DNA from: Roseobacter sp. HKCCD6576-2
GTDB lineage: Bacteria > Pseudomonadota > Alphaproteobacteria > Rhodobacterales > Rhodobacteraceae
DNA: 64,000 bases
Direction: 5' to 3'
Assembly: GCF_013179285.1 (NCBI RefSeq)
Contig: NZ_WVNW01000001.1
Location: forward strand, 62,001 to 126,000
In this document: positions 1 to 9,770 of the stretch, one piece after another
Position numbering within the stretch: position 1 is the stretch's first letter
Layout: each line of letters begins with the position of its first letter
Made by a program: the position numbers and the translations under genes
Notes under the pieces: model-generated
The model's input: only the letters and a program-made list of their open reading frames with translations
What the model was told of the DNA's origin: nothing
Database searches by the model: none

Positions 1-444
1 CATGAAGCATTCGGGCGCTTTAATGTCTTCTAGATTGATCCCGCCGAATGTCGGGCCCATGAGCCGCACCGCGTTCACGAACTCATCCACGTCTTCGGTG
101 TCGAGCTCGATATCGATGGAATTCACGTCGGCGAAGCGTTTGAAGAGAACCGATTTCCCCTCCATCACCGGCTTCGACGCCAAAGCGCCCAGATTGCCCA
201 AGCCCAACACGGCCGTCCCGTTCGATATCACGGCAACCATATTGCCCTTGGTCGTATAGTCGTAGGCCAGTTCCGGGTTCTCGGCGATCACCTCGCAAGG
301 CACCGCGACACCGGGGGAATAGGCCAAGCTCAGATCGCGTTGCGTTGCCATCGGTGTCGAGGCGTTGATGTCGATTTTCCCCGGGCGCGGCTCCAGATGA
401 TAGGCCAATGCCTCTTCGCGGGTGATCTTGCTTTTGTTCGGCAT
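1..444 (-). CDS. maeB: NADP-dependent malic enzyme, N-terminal part (cut by window edge)
   Basis: Oxidative decarboxylation of malate to pyruvate, giving NADPH, in the cytoplasm. The 148 visible codons start at ATG 444 and stay open to base 1. They carry the malic enzyme N-terminal domain: the [11 protein letters not shown] segment, then [19 protein letters not shown], then [13 protein letters not shown], the usual substrate-binding region. The start [16 protein letters not shown] is typical of MaeB, which in this group is about 750 residues with a phosphotransacetylase-like C-terminal half. That part would lie outside the window and cannot be checked. The gene is divergent from mutS across 131 bp. 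Confidence 0.93.
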   Translation of the reverse strand, partial: MPNKSKITREEALAYHLEPRPGKIDINASTPMATQRDLSLAYSPGVAVPCEVIAENPELAYDYTTKGNMVAVISNGTAVLGLGNLGALASKPVMEGKSVLFKRFADVNSIDIELDTEDVDEFVNAVRLMGPTFGGINLEDIKAPECFM

Positions 445-575
445 TGTGGGCGGCCCTTTCTTGCGACGAGTCCCGTCTTAGCCGCGTTGCCCAAACCTCA
501 CAACATGATGCTTTTGCGGGTTTCGCCTCAGCGCCACGGTTTGTAGGTTGAACGCCACCGGCCAGGGGGACGCAG

Positions 576-3215
576 ATGACCGCGCAAGTCACACCGATGA
601 TGGCGCAATATATGGAGATCAAAGCGCAGCATCGCGATGCGCTGCTCTTCTATCGCATGGGCGATTTCTACGAGATGTTTTTCGACGACGCCGTGGCCGC
701 CGCCGAGGCGCTCGATATCGCGCTGACGAAACGGGGAAAGCATAATGGCGATGATATCCCGATGTGTGGCGTCCCGGCCCATTCCGCCGAGGGGTATCTG
801 CTGACGTTGATCCGCAAGGGCTTTCGCGTGGCCGTTTGCGAGCAGATGGAAAACCCTGCCGAGGCGAAGAAACGCGGCTCGAAATCGGTTGTGAAACGCG
901 ATGTGGTGCGTTTGGTCACACCCGGAACGCTGACGGAAGACAGCTTGCTTGAGGCGCGGCGACACAATTTCCTCGCTGCTTATGCAGACGTTCGTGGCGA
1001 GGGGGCATTGGCCTGGGCCGACATTTCGACCGGCTCATTTCAAGTGATGGCCTGCCCGCTGGTGCAACTGGCACCGGAACTGGCGCGCCTTGCCCCGCGC
1101 GAAGTATTGGTCTCCGACGGGTTGGCGACGGAACAGCAAGATCTGATCGCTGAGAGCGGGGCCTCTGTCACGCCTTTGTCACCAGCGAGCTTTGACAGCA
1201 GCTCTGCGTCGGCTCGGATTCAGTCTCTATTTCAGGTGAAAACGCTCGATCCTTTCGGGTCTTTCACCCGGTCCGACCTCTCTGCCATGGGCGCGTTGAT
1301 CGACTATTTGGAGATCACGCAGAAGGGCAACCTGCCGCTCCTCCGCCCACCAGCGAAACAAAGCGCCGGGCGGATCATGCAGATCGATGCCGCAACTCGG
1401 CGCAATTTAGAGCTGACCACGAGCCTCGCCGGCGGGCGCACAGGAAGCCTAGCGGCTACAATTGACCGGACCGTCACGGCGGGCGGCGGGCGTTTGTTCG
1501 AGCGGCGCCTCTCCAGCCCATCCACCGATTTAGAGACGATCATCAATCGCCATGATGCGGTGAGCTTTGCTTTAGACCACGGCGCAAAATCGAGCGATAT
1601 CCGCACGGCGCTCCGCCAGGTGCCGGATTTGGACCGCGCGCTGTCCCGGCTTGCATTGGATCGGGGTGGACCCCGTGATTTGGCGGCGATCCGGAATGGG
1701 TTGGCCGCCGCCATGCAACTTGCCGAGCTGTTCGCAGGCATGGATCTGCCCGACATTCTCTCTTCTGCGGCGGCGGATCTGCGCGGCCATGAGGCTTTGG
1801 TCGAACATCTTGAGGCGGCTCTGGTGGCGGACCCCCCGCTTTTGGCGCGCGATGGCGGGTTTATCGCCACCGGCTACGATGATGACCTCGATGAGGCGCG
1901 CACTTTGCGCGATGAAGGCCGCGGTGTGATCGCCTCCATGCAAGCGGATTATGCCGAGGTGAGTGGCATTCCGTCTTTGAAGGTCAAGCATAACAACGTC
2001 CTCGGCTATTTCATCGAAACCACGGCAACACATGCCGAAAAAATGCTCTCGCCGCCGCTTTCCGAACAGTTCATCCATCGTCAAACCACCGCGAATGCAG
2101 TGCGCTTCACCACGGTCGACCTTTCCGCGCTTGAGACGAAAGTCCTCAACGCCGGCGGGCGGGCGCTCGGCATCGAAAAGACCCTATTCCAGGCGTTGCA
2201 AACCGAAATCCTGGATCATCACGCGCAAATTGGTCATACAGCGCGTGCTTTGGCCGAGCTTGATGTGGCGACGGCCCTCGCCGACCTGGCCCGTGAGAAA
2301 GACTGGTGCCGTCCAACCGTGGATCAGTCCCGCTGTTTTGTGATCACAAGCGGTCGACATCCGGTGGTTGAAGCCGCGTTGGCGAGTGAAGGTCAACCTT
2401 TCATCGCCAATGGCTGTACTTTAACAGCCGCTGAAAATCAGGCCGCGATTACGCTTCTGACCGGCCCTAATATGGCGGGTAAATCCACCTTCCTTCGCCA
2501 AAATGCATTGATCACGATCTTGGCGCAAATGGGGAGCTTCGTGCCCGCGACCAAAGCCCATATCGGCATCGTCAGCCAGGTGTTCAGCCGGGTTGGCGCG
2601 TCGGATGACCTGGCCCGTGGACGGTCAACCTTCATGGTCGAGATGGTTGAAACCGCCACGATCCTGAACCAGGCCGATGATCGGGCGCTGGTGATCCTTG
2701 ATGAGATCGGGCGCGGGACGGCAACCTATGATGGGCTTTCCATCGCCTGGGCGACATTGGAACATCTTCACGCCGCCAACAAATGCCGCGCGCTTTTCGC
2801 GACGCACTACCATGAGATGACCAGCCTCGCGGGACGGCTCGATGGGGTGGAAAACGCAACGGTTGCCGTCAAAGAATGGGAGGGCGAGGTGATTTTCCTC
2901 CACGAGGTGCGCGAGGGTGCTGCAGATCGGTCTTACGGCGTGCAAGTCGCCAAGCTGGCCGGGCTGCCTGCTTCTGTCGTCGCGCGAGCGCAAACCGTGC
3001 TGGAGGAACTGGAGCGGGGAGACCGGGAAGGCAGCAGCGGCAAAGATCGCCTCATCGACGATTTGCCGCTATTCGCCGCGACGCCACCGCCGCCATCGGC
3101 ACCTGCAAAGCAGTCCGCCGTCGAAGAGCGCCTGAAAGACGTTCATCCAGACGAGATGACCGCCCGGGAGGCGCTCAACTTGCTCTATGATTTGAAGGCC
3201 GCGTTGAAAGACTAG
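576..3215 (+). CDS. mutS: DNA mismatch repair protein MutS
   Basis: Recognises mismatches and small loops in DNA and recruits MutL. The 879 residues match the family length. The mismatch-reading motif F31-Y-E33 lies in the N-terminal GDFYEMF segment; the Walker A GPNMAGKST is at residues 630-638, followed by the MutS signature (ILDEIGRGTATYDG) and the ATHYHEM switch. A purine-rich RBS (AGGGGGA) precedes ATG 576. Its TAG stop interlocks with the stop of convergent grpE in the sequence CTAG at 3212-3215. No internal defects are visible. Confidence 0.98.
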   Translation: MTAQVTPMMAQYMEIKAQHRDALLFYRMGDFYEMFFDDAVAAAEALDIALTKRGKHNGDDIPMCGVPAHSAEGYLLTLIRKGFRVAVCEQMENPAEAKKRGSKSVVKRDVVRLVTPGTLTEDSLLEARRHNFLAAYADVRGEGALAWADISTGSFQVMACPLVQLAPELARLAPREVLVSDGLATEQQDLIAESGASVTPLSPASFDSSSASARIQSLFQVKTLDPFGSFTRSDLSAMGALIDYLEITQKGNLPLLRPPAKQSAGRIMQIDAATRRNLELTTSLAGGRTGSLAATIDRTVTAGGGRLFERRLSSPSTDLETIINRHDAVSFALDHGAKSSDIRTALRQVPDLDRALSRLALDRGGPRDLAAIRNGLAAAMQLAELFAGMDLPDILSSAAADLRGHEALVEHLEAALVADPPLLARDGGFIATGYDDDLDEARTLRDEGRGVIASMQADYAEVSGIPSLKVKHNNVLGYFIETTATHAEKMLSPPLSEQFIHRQTTANAVRFTTVDLSALETKVLNAGGRALGIEKTLFQALQTEILDHHAQIGHTARALAELDVATALADLAREKDWCRPTVDQSRCFVITSGRHPVVEAALASEGQPFIANGCTLTAAENQAAITLLTGPNMAGKSTFLRQNALITILAQMGSFVPATKAHIGIVSQVFSRVGASDDLARGRSTFMVEMVETATILNQADDRALVILDEIGRGTATYDGLSIAWATLEHLHAANKCRALFATHYHEMTSLAGRLDGVENATVAVKEWEGEVIFLHEVREGAADRSYGVQVAKLAGLPASVVARAQTVLEELERGDREGSSGKDRLIDDLPLFAATPPPPSAPAKQSAVEERLKDVHPDEMTAREALNLLYDLKAALKD

Positions 3216-3781
3216 CCAGCAGGTGTGGAAGACACGCCAACCTGCGCCGGGCGCAGCAACCGATCATGCAGCATGAAGCCCTCGGCCATCACTTGGATGA
3301 TCTGACCGGCCGTCGTTCCCGGCACCGGTGCTTCAAACATCGCCTGATGCTGCTGCGGATCGAACTGATCCCCCTCTTCCGGCGCAATCGGCGTCATCCC
3401 GTGCTTTGAGAACACATTCAGAAGCTCGCGAAGCGTCAGTTCGACACCATCGATAACGCCGCCCGCAACCGCACGCTGATCATCATTCACGGCATCCAGA
3501 GCGCGGCGAAGATTGTCATAGACCGGCAGAAGATCGCGCGCCAAACGGGAGCCGCCATAGTGCTCGGCTTCACGCCGGTCGCGCTCTCCACGTTTCCGCA
3601 TGTTTTCCGAGTCGGCAAGCACCCGCAAAAGACGGTCTTTCAACTCGTCACGTTCCGCTTTCAGCGCGTCAACCTCGGTCACCTCAGGGTCAAACGCCCC
3701 TTCAGCTTCCAGCATCGCGTCGAGATCTGCCTCAATCTCATCCACATCATCCAGGAATGGATCTTCCTTCGGATCTGCCAT
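3212..3781 (-). CDS. grpE: Nucleotide exchange factor GrpE
   Basis: Nucleotide exchange factor for DnaK in the cytoplasmic Hsp70 cycle. The protein has 189 residues: an acidic N-terminus, a long helix of charged heptads (about 40-90: LKAERDELKDRLLRVLADSE, then NMRKRGERDRREAE), and the C-terminal beta domain ending in MLHDRLLRPAQVGVS, a good match to the GrpE signature. It lies 11 bp downstream of hrcA on the same strand, the classical heat-shock pair, so it probably shares the promoter upstream of hrcA. Confidence 0.97.
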   Translation of the reverse strand: MADPKEDPFLDDVDEIEADLDAMLEAEGAFDPEVTEVDALKAERDELKDRLLRVLADSENMRKRGERDRREAEHYGGSRLARDLLPVYDNLRRALDAVNDDQRAVAGGVIDGVELTLRELLNVFSKHGMTPIAPEEGDQFDPQQHQAMFEAPVPGTTAGQIIQVMAEGFMLHDRLLRPAQVGVSSTPAG

Positions 3782-3792
3782 GTCTTACCCTT

Positions 3793-4857
3793 TTAACCCC
3801 GGTCGGAGATCAGCTTCCCGACCAGCTGTGCCGTATAATCCACGATCGGAACAATCCGACCGTAATTCAGGCGAGTCGGGCCAATGACCCCAACCGCACC
3901 CACAATCTTTCGGTCGGCATTCATATAGGGAGACACCACCAGAGAGGAACCCGAAAGTGAAAATAACTTGTTCTCTGAGCCAATAAAAATGCGCACGCCA
4001 TCGCCGCCCTCGGTCAGCTCAAGAAACTCGGCGATGTCCCTCTTGCGTTCAAGGTCGTCAAACAGGGTTCGGATGCGATCCAGGTCGTCCGTCTCGGGTG
4101 CATCGTCCAGCAAGTTCGCTCGGCCCCGGACAATCAATCGTTCGGTCCCGTCGCCCTCATTTTCCCAGATCGCCAGGCCGCTTTCGATCAGACTGCGCGC
4201 CAAACTGTCGATCTCCTGTCTGCGGGCCACGATCTCCGTTTCCATCACCTTGCGAAGGGCTTGAACGGTCTTCCCCTCAGCCAGTGCATTCAGGAAATTC
4301 GCCGCCTCGCGCATCGAACTTGGCGTTTGCCCAGGTGGTGGTCGGAACAGACGGTTTTCCACGTGGCCATCACCAAAGACCAACACGACAAGCGCTTGGT
4401 CGGGAGAAAGAGACACAAAATCAATATGTTTGATCGGGGCCTCATGCTTAGGCGCCAGCACCAAGCTCGCCCCATGCGTGACACCGGAGAGCGCGGAGCC
4501 GATTCGATCCAACATCGTTGTGACGTCGTCAGAATTGCCGCCTAAAGTCGCGTCGATCTTGCCCTGATCCTCCGCGGTCAGGTCGCCAACCTCCAGCAAC
4601 CCGTCGACAAACATCCGCAAGCCCAGTTGCGTCGGAACCCGGCCCGCAGATACATGCGGGCTGTCGAGCAAACCCAGATACTCCAGATCCTGCATCACAT
4701 TGCGGATCGTCGCCGCGGACACTTGCTCCGACAAGCTGCGCGTCAATGTACGCGACCCAACCGGCGCGCCTGAGTCGAGATACCCCTCGACCACCCGGCG
4801 AAACACCTCGCGGGAGCGATCATTCATCTCGGCAAGAATGTTTGACTGATCCGTCAT
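3793..4857 (-). CDS. hrcA: Heat-inducible transcription repressor HrcA
   Basis: Repressor of class I heat-shock genes; binds CIRCE operators with GroEL as co-modulator. The 354 residues show the N-terminal winged helix ([20 protein letters not shown], about 47-66, followed by [11 protein letters not shown]) and the GAF-like C-terminal region ending in [20 protein letters not shown], which is diagnostic. The order hrcA-grpE is common in alphaproteobacteria. I found no CIRCE inverted repeat (TTAGCACTC-N9-GAGTGCTAA) upstream of hrcA, so its targets, probably groESL, lie elsewhere. Confidence 0.97.
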   Translation of the reverse strand: MTDQSNILAEMNDRSREVFRRVVEGYLDSGAPVGSRTLTRSLSEQVSAATIRNVMQDLEYLGLLDSPHVSAGRVPTQLGLRMFVDGLLEVGDLTAEDQGKIDATLGGNSDDVTTMLDRIGSALSGVTHGASLVLAPKHEAPIKHIDFVSLSPDQALVVLVFGDGHVENRLFRPPPGQTPSSMREAANFLNALAEGKTVQALRKVMETEIVARRQEIDSLARSLIESGLAIWENEGDGTERLIVRGRANLLDDAPETDDLDRIRTLFDDLERKRDIAEFLELTEGGDGVRIFIGSENKLFSLSGSSLVVSPYMNADRKIVGAVGVIGPTRLNYGRIVPIVDYTAQLVGKLISDRG

Positions 4858-4885
4858 TGGTCACCGTCATTCGCAGAGCCGGGCC

Positions 4886-4914
4886 ATTAAGCGGTGCCCC
4901 GTCGCCAAGGTCAA
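4886..4914 (-). promoter_or_regulatory. Predicted promoter of hrcA-grpE
   Basis: On the minus strand TTGACC (4909-4914) and CTTAAT (4886-4891) are separated by 17 bp, a reasonable housekeeping promoter about 30 bp upstream of the hrcA start. Position and spacing are seen directly; the function is inferred. Confidence 0.5.
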
Positions 4915-4979
4915 TCGGGGTTGCGCATCGCCGTCCCCCCGGACTATCCCACGGGCACATTATCTCCACGGAGTCAGAT

Positions 4980-5693
4980 ATGCGTCCTTCCGGCCGAAAC
5001 CTAGACGAGCTGCGCCCCATTTCCATTGAAACTGGCGTGACCGCGCATGCCGAGGGCTCTTGCCTGATCAAATGCGGCAACACGCATGTGCTTTGCACTG
5101 CGTCACTTGAAGAACGCGTGCCGCCGTTTCTGAAAAATACCGGGCTGGGCTGGGTGACAGCCGAGTACGGCATGCTGCCGCGCGCGACCCACACGCGGAT
5201 GCGCCGCGAGGCAACAGCGGGCAAGCAATCGGGCCGAACGCAGGAAATTCAGAGGCTCATTGGCCGGTCGCTGCGGGCTGGCATTGACCGGGTTGCGCTC
5301 GGGGAGCGTCAGATTACGGTCGATTGCGATGTGATCCAGGCTGATGGCGGAACCCGTTGCGCCTCGATCACCGGGGGTTGGGTTGCCCTGCGGCTGGCGG
5401 TGAACAAGCTCATGGCGGCGGGCGATGTCCTCTCTGATCCGATGACAGATCATGTCGCCGCTGTTTCATGTGGCGTTTATGCCGGGCAGCCGGTGTTGGA
5501 TTTGGACTATCCCGAGGATAGCGAAGCCGGAACGGACGCGAATTTCGTGATGACCGGGAATGGCCAGATGATTGAGTTGCAGGCCAGCGCCGAAGGCTCG
5601 ACCTTCTCCCGCGATCAGTTTGCGGAGCTTTTGGCCCTCGCGGACAAAGGCGTGGCCGAACTTGTGGCCGCTCAAGCCAAGGCAACTGCTTAA
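4980..5693 (+). CDS. rph: Ribonuclease PH
   Basis: Phosphorolytic 3'-5' exoribonuclease that trims tRNA 3' ends. The chosen start ATG 4980 gives 237 residues ([19 protein letters not shown]), the family length; an upstream in-frame extension would run over the hrcA promoter and has no homologous look. Conserved segments include [17 protein letters not shown], the [14 protein letters not shown] helix, [19 protein letters not shown] and the acidic [11 protein letters not shown]. It abuts rdgB: the stop TAA is followed directly by ATG 5694. Confidence 0.97.
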   Translation: MRPSGRNLDELRPISIETGVTAHAEGSCLIKCGNTHVLCTASLEERVPPFLKNTGLGWVTAEYGMLPRATHTRMRREATAGKQSGRTQEIQRLIGRSLRAGIDRVALGERQITVDCDVIQADGGTRCASITGGWVALRLAVNKLMAAGDVLSDPMTDHVAAVSCGVYAGQPVLDLDYPEDSEAGTDANFVMTGNGQMIELQASAEGSTFSRDQFAELLALADKGVAELVAAQAKATA

Positions 5694-6305
5694 ATGCGCC
5701 GCTTCACAGGCAAAACGCTCCTCATCGCGACCCATAATCAGGGCAAGTTCGAGGAGATGCAGCATCTTCTGGAGCCCTTTGGCGTGACCGTCACGTCGGC
5801 CAAAGACCACAATCTACCCGAACCGGACGAAACCGGCACCACCTTCGTCGACAACGCCCGGCTTAAAGCGCATGCGGCGGCGCAAGCAACGGGCCTCCCG
5901 GCACTGGCGGATGACAGCGGGATCGAGATTGATGCGCTGGACAAAGCGCCGGGCGTTTACACCGCAGATTGGGCGGAAACGGCCAATGGACGCGATTTCG
6001 TCATGGCGATGACCAAGACCCATGACATGCTGGAAGAACGACAGGCGGCGCATCCGCGGACCGCACGGTTCTGCTGCACGCTGGTTCTGGCTTGGCCAGA
6101 TGGGCATGACGAGGTGTTCCCCGGCGTGATGGAAGGTCAAGTGGTCTGGCCGATGCGCGGCGATCAAGGCCATGGCTATGATCCGATTTTCCAACCGGAC
6201 GGTTACGACCAAACCTTTGGTGAGATGGATCGGTGGGAAAAGAACAAGATCAGCCACCGCGCCGATGCAACCCGCAAGCTGGTGAGCATATTTGAGCGCG
6301 CCTGA
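5694..6305 (+). CDS. rdgB: dITP/XTP pyrophosphatase (RdgB/HAM1)
   Basis: Hydrolyses non-canonical purine nucleoside triphosphates (ITP, dITP, XTP), cleaning the nucleotide pool. It has 203 residues with the substrate-binding ATHNQGKFEEM near residue 13, the acidic ALADDSGIEIDAL, and the C-terminal GYDPIFQPDGYDQTFGEM and SHRADA. It is translated directly after rph with no gap and overlaps the start of hemW, so the three genes form one operon. The rph-rdgB-hemW order is standard in this group. Confidence 0.96.
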   Translation: MRRFTGKTLLIATHNQGKFEEMQHLLEPFGVTVTSAKDHNLPEPDETGTTFVDNARLKAHAAAQATGLPALADDSGIEIDALDKAPGVYTADWAETANGRDFVMAMTKTHDMLEERQAAHPRTARFCCTLVLAWPDGHDEVFPGVMEGQVVWPMRGDQGHGYDPIFQPDGYDQTFGEMDRWEKNKISHRADATRKLVSIFERA

Positions 6306-7455
6306 TTGGCAGAATGGTGGCTTCGGCCTCTATCTTCATTGGCCGTTCTGCCAAGCCAAATGCCCCTATTGCGACTTTAACTCCCATGTTTCTGCGGAGA
6401 TTGATCAAGCGCAATGGCAACAGGCTTATCTCTCCGAAATCTCGCGCGCGGGGCAAGAAACCGGCCAAAGAACCTTAAATAGTGTCTTTTTTGGAGGCGG
6501 AACGCCGTCTCTGATGTCACCTGACGTGGTTGCCGCGATCATCGAGAAGATCCGCGAAGCTTGGCCTGTCGCCAATGACTTGGAAATCACGCTTGAGGCC
6601 AATCCCACGTCTGTCGAAGCAGGCCGGTTTGATGGATTTCGGGACGCCGGGGTGACACGGATCTCGATGGGGATTCAGGCGCTAAATGAGAGTGATCTCA
6701 AGGCGTTGGGGCGGTTGCATTCGGTTAAAGACGCGCTTGAAGCCTTTGATATCGCTCGGTCCGCGTTTGAGCGGGTGAGTTTCGATCTGATCTATGCGCG
6801 ACAACATCAGAGCCTAGACGATTGGCGGAAGGAACTGAAACAGGCTCTGTCATTGGCCGTTGACCACCTATCTCTCTACCAGCTGACGATTGAGGACGGC
6901 ACCGCCTTTGGCGATCGTCACCGGATCGGGCGCCTTCCCGGGCTTCCAACGGACGATCTGGGCGCCGATATGTATGATCTCACGCAGGAGCTTTGCGACA
7001 AAGCCGGATTTCCAGCTTATGAAGTGTCTAATCATGCCGCCGATCTCGCTCAGTCACGCCACAACCTGATTTACTGGAGATGTGGAGACTACCTTGGAAT
7101 CGGCCCAGGCGCTCATGGCCGTCTCACATTTGACGGCCACCGTTTCGCGACCGAAACTGCGCGCCACCCAACCGCGTGGCTTGACCGCGTGGCGCAAAAT
7201 CAGAACGGTGAGTTAGACCGCGTCGAGATCACGGCAGAGGATCAAGCGCAGGAATATCTGATGATGAGCCTCCGCTTGACCGAGGGCACAAATCTGGAGC
7301 GCTTCGCGCGGTTGAATGCCTCGCCAATCGATCCCGAAACGCTCAATCGACTATGCGATGATGATTTCTTGGAGGTGTCCGGCCATCAACTGAAAACGAC
7401 CTCGAAAGGCCGCCCAGTCCTAAACGCGATCTTGCGGGAGCTCTTGATCACCTAA
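6292..7455 (+). CDS. hemW: Heme chaperone / radical SAM protein HemW
   Basis: Radical SAM family protein related to coproporphyrinogen dehydrogenase HemN, now regarded as a heme chaperone. The cluster motif is C20-x3-C24-x2-C27 (CQAKCPYCDFN), followed by a GGGTPSL loop and the SAM-binding LEANPTS segment. The C-terminal HemN domain is present, for a total of 387 residues. The only start near the motif is TTG at 6292, which lies inside rdgB and suggests translational coupling. The stop TAA interlocks with the parB stop at 7452-7455. Confidence 0.95.
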   Translation: MSAPDWQNGGFGLYLHWPFCQAKCPYCDFNSHVSAEIDQAQWQQAYLSEISRAGQETGQRTLNSVFFGGGTPSLMSPDVVAAIIEKIREAWPVANDLEITLEANPTSVEAGRFDGFRDAGVTRISMGIQALNESDLKALGRLHSVKDALEAFDIARSAFERVSFDLIYARQHQSLDDWRKELKQALSLAVDHLSLYQLTIEDGTAFGDRHRIGRLPGLPTDDLGADMYDLTQELCDKAGFPAYEVSNHAADLAQSRHNLIYWRCGDYLGIGPGAHGRLTFDGHRFATETARHPTAWLDRVAQNQNGELDRVEITAEDQAQEYLMMSLRLTEGTNLERFARLNASPIDPETLNRLCDDDFLEVSGHQLKTTSKGRPVLNAILRELLIT

Positions 7456-8351
7456 CCGCGATTCAGTATCCGGACGATATCATCAAGCTCTGCCAAGTCT
7501 TTGTATTTAATTGATAATTTTCCAGACCCTGCCTCGCCTTCATGATCGATGCTGACCTTCATTCCGATCGCGGCAGACAGATCTCCTTCAAGGGCCTTCG
7601 TGTCCGCATCTTTGCTCGGACTGTGACCACGCTTGGGCTGGCTGCCAAATGCCTGAGACTTTGCCAGCCGCTCAACATCCCGCACCGACAGGGCTTTGGA
7701 GATCACCTTGCGCGCCAGTGACAAAGGGTCTTCTGCGGTGATCATTGCACGGGCATGGCCCGCCGAGAGCTGACCGTCGCGCACGAAACCTTGGACCTCC
7801 TCCGGCAGCGTCAAAAGCCGCATAAGATTGGCGACATGGCTGCGACTCTTCCCCATCGCTTCCGCAAGTTTTTCCTGCGTATGGCCAAAACGGTCCATCA
7901 ACTGACGATATCCCGCCGCCTCTTCCATCGCGTTTAAATCCGAACGCTGAATATTCTCGATAATCGCAACTTCCAAAACCTCCGTATCATCGAAGTCTCT
8001 GACAATAGCCGGCACTTCATGTAGCTGCGCGCGCTGCGCGGCGCGCCACCGGCGTTCGCCAGCAACAATCTGATACTTCTCGCTGGCGTTCGGATCAGGC
8101 CGCAAGATCAAGGGTTGGATCACACCTTTCTCTCGGATCGAGGCCGCGAGCTCCTCGAGCGCTTCTTCGGTGAAGACCCGCCGAGGTTGGTCCGGGTTCG
8201 GTTGGATATGTTCGATCGGAATCTGGAGTTCAGAGCGGCGCGGCGCCTCCTCAGCTCGAGCCTCCGCAGCGCGTTCGGTCGCTGGCTCAATGTCGGCCAT
8301 CAAAGCTGACAAGCCGCGTCCCAGACCGCGTTTCTCCTTCTTCGAGCTCAT
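7452..8351 (-). CDS. parB: Chromosome-partitioning protein ParB
   Basis: CTP-dependent DNA clamp that loads at parS and spreads, acting with ParA in origin segregation. The 299 residues begin with the GLGRGLSALMAD motif, followed by the ParB/Srx domain with GERRWRAAQ (CTP binding) and ENIQRSDLNAMEEA, then a helix-turn-helix (KLAEAMGKSRSHVANLMRLL) and a C-terminal dimerisation domain. ATG 8351 is preceded by AGGAGGCGAT, a strong RBS. It lies 8 bp after parA. Two perfect parS sites lie within 3.5 kb upstream. Confidence 0.97.
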   Translation of the reverse strand: MSSKKEKRGLGRGLSALMADIEPATERAAEARAEEAPRRSELQIPIEHIQPNPDQPRRVFTEEALEELAASIREKGVIQPLILRPDPNASEKYQIVAGERRWRAAQRAQLHEVPAIVRDFDDTEVLEVAIIENIQRSDLNAMEEAAGYRQLMDRFGHTQEKLAEAMGKSRSHVANLMRLLTLPEEVQGFVRDGQLSAGHARAMITAEDPLSLARKVISKALSVRDVERLAKSQAFGSQPKRGHSPSKDADTKALEGDLSAAIGMKVSIDHEGEAGSGKLSIKYKDLAELDDIVRILNRG

Positions 8352-8359
8352 ATCGCCTC

Positions 8360-9151
8360 CTATGCCGATTGTAGTTCTCGGCTCAGCATTTCTTGCGCCA
8401 GGTCGCGATATGCCAGGCTTCCGCGCGACATCGGATCATATTGCAAAACCGGCATCGCGTAAGATGGTGCTTCACTCAACCGGACATTTCGCGGAATGCG
8501 GGTTTCGTAGACCAAATCGCCAAGCGTTTCGCGGGCATCTTCTTCGACCTGGTGCGAGAGATTATTGCGCTGATCATACATGGTCAGCACAATCCCCTCG
8601 ATCCGCAGGCCCGGGTTCGCCGTCTGCCGAACTTCGCGGATCGTCAGCATCAGTTGCGAAAGCCCCTCCAGCGCAAAGAACTCCGATTGTAGCGGGACCA
8701 GAACGGCATCTGCCGCAACCATCGCGTTGACCGTCAAAAGGTTGAGCGACGGCGGACAATCGATCAGAACAATATCAAATCCTTTGGTGGCTTGATTGCT
8801 CAAGCTGTCTTTCAACATAAAAACGCGGTTTTCGTTGGAAACAAGCTCGATATCGGCAGAACTCAGATCTGTCGTGGCGGGCGCGATCCAGAGGTTTTCT
8901 TGCCCAGTTTCGCTCACAATATCTGAGAGAGGAGTCTCCTCCAGGATCAGATCGTAGGTTGTGAGATCCCTATTTCGGCTATCAATCCCAAGCCCGGTTG
9001 ACGCGTTTCCCTGAGGATCAAGATCAAGAATCAAGGTGCGTTGACCTTCGAGGGCCAAAGCGGCCCCCAAATTGATCGCGGTCGTTGTTTTACCGACACC
9101 GCCCTTTTGGTTGGCGACGGCGATGATCCGGGCACGGTGGTGATCAGGCAC
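8360..9151 (-). CDS. parA: Chromosome-partitioning ATPase ParA
   Basis: Walker-type ATPase that moves ParB-parS complexes on the nucleoid. The deviant Walker A motif K16-GGVGK21-TT follows RIIAVANQ; Walker A' DLDPQGNAS and Walker B VLIDCPPSL follow. The predicted start is GTG 9151, with GGAGAG seven bases upstream inside the end of rsmG, so rsmG and parA overlap by 8 bp and are probably translationally coupled. At 263 residues it is a chromosomal-type ParA/Soj without the extra N-terminal HTH of plasmid forms. Confidence 0.97.
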   Translation of the reverse strand: MPDHHRARIIAVANQKGGVGKTTTAINLGAALALEGQRTLILDLDPQGNASTGLGIDSRNRDLTTYDLILEETPLSDIVSETGQENLWIAPATTDLSSADIELVSNENRVFMLKDSLSNQATKGFDIVLIDCPPSLNLLTVNAMVAADAVLVPLQSEFFALEGLSQLMLTIREVRQTANPGLRIEGIVLTMYDQRNNLSHQVEEDARETLGDLVYETRIPRNVRLSEAPSYAMPVLQYDPMSRGSLAYRDLAQEMLSRELQSA

Positions 9152-9770
9152 GGGAAAGCTCTCCTATCCGATAGATCACGGCATTGGGGGCAGTTTGGCT
9201 GGCAAATGTCGTCACGTCCATGTGCCATTCTGCGCGGGCTGCGTCTAGCTCCGCCGCATGCGATTCACCCTTTTGAAACAGGCAAACCCCGCCGGGCGCC
9301 AAATGTCGGTGCGATAAGTCGCAGAGCCGAGACAGCGGCGCCAGGGCGCGCGCAGAGATGACATTTGCGGATTGGAGTGGCGCATCCTCGATCCGTCGTG
9401 TCAAAACCGCGATCTTCAGGCCGGTTTGCCGAGCAACCTCCCTCAAGAAGCTCCCCTTCCTAAGGTCGCTTTCAATGAAGCCAAACCGAAGTTCTGGCGC
9501 TTTCTCCGCGGCCAAAATGGCACAAACCAGGCCCGGAAAACCGCCGCCGCTCCCTAGATCAAGCCAGAGACCGGTATCGACTAGGCGATGGGGGAAAACC
9601 TGCGCACTATCAAGGAAGTGCCTTTGCCAAAGATGATCCACCGTCGCGGGAGCAATCAGGTTGATCGCCTTTTGCCACTTCACCAACGCGGCGGCATAGG
9701 CCTCTAGCCGTTCGAATGTTTCACGTGAAACATCGCGAGCAATGAGGGCGCGCGCGTCGTCTTCCGTCAT
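9144..9770 (-). CDS. rsmG: 16S rRNA (guanine(527)-N7)-methyltransferase RsmG
   Basis: SAM-dependent methylation of G527 in 16S rRNA. The 208 residues contain the SAM-binding [15 protein letters not shown] motif and the N-terminal [24 protein letters not shown] that is typical of alphaproteobacterial RsmG. The codons for VSRETF form a perfect parS palindrome. The ATG start overlaps the mnmG stop (ATGA). It is part of the rho-mnmE-mnmG-rsmG-parA-parB run. Confidence 0.96.
   Translation of the reverse strand: MTEDDARALIARDVSRETFERLEAYAAALVKWQKAINLIAPATVDHLWQRHFLDSAQVFPHRLVDTGLWLDLGSGGGFPGLVCAILAAEKAPELRFGFIESDLRKGSFLREVARQTGLKIAVLTRRIEDAPLQSANVISARALAPLSRLCDLSHRHLAPGGVCLFQKGESHAAELDAARAEWHMDVTTFASQTAPNAVIYRIGELSRA
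9717..9732. promoter_or_regulatory. parS centromere site 1 (inside rsmG)
   Basis: The 16-bp sequence TGTTTCACGTGAAACA is a perfect palindrome and an exact match to the bacterial consensus parS. It lies in the 5' part of rsmG, about 5.1 kb from the predicted oriC and about 1.4 kb upstream of the start of parB, where chromosomal parS sites are expected. Confidence 0.93.

Noticed and set aside
4858-4979. CIRCE operator before hrcA/grpE
   Set aside because: I searched by eye for TTAGCACTC-N9-GAGTGCTAA and saw nothing similar; groESL is not in the window.
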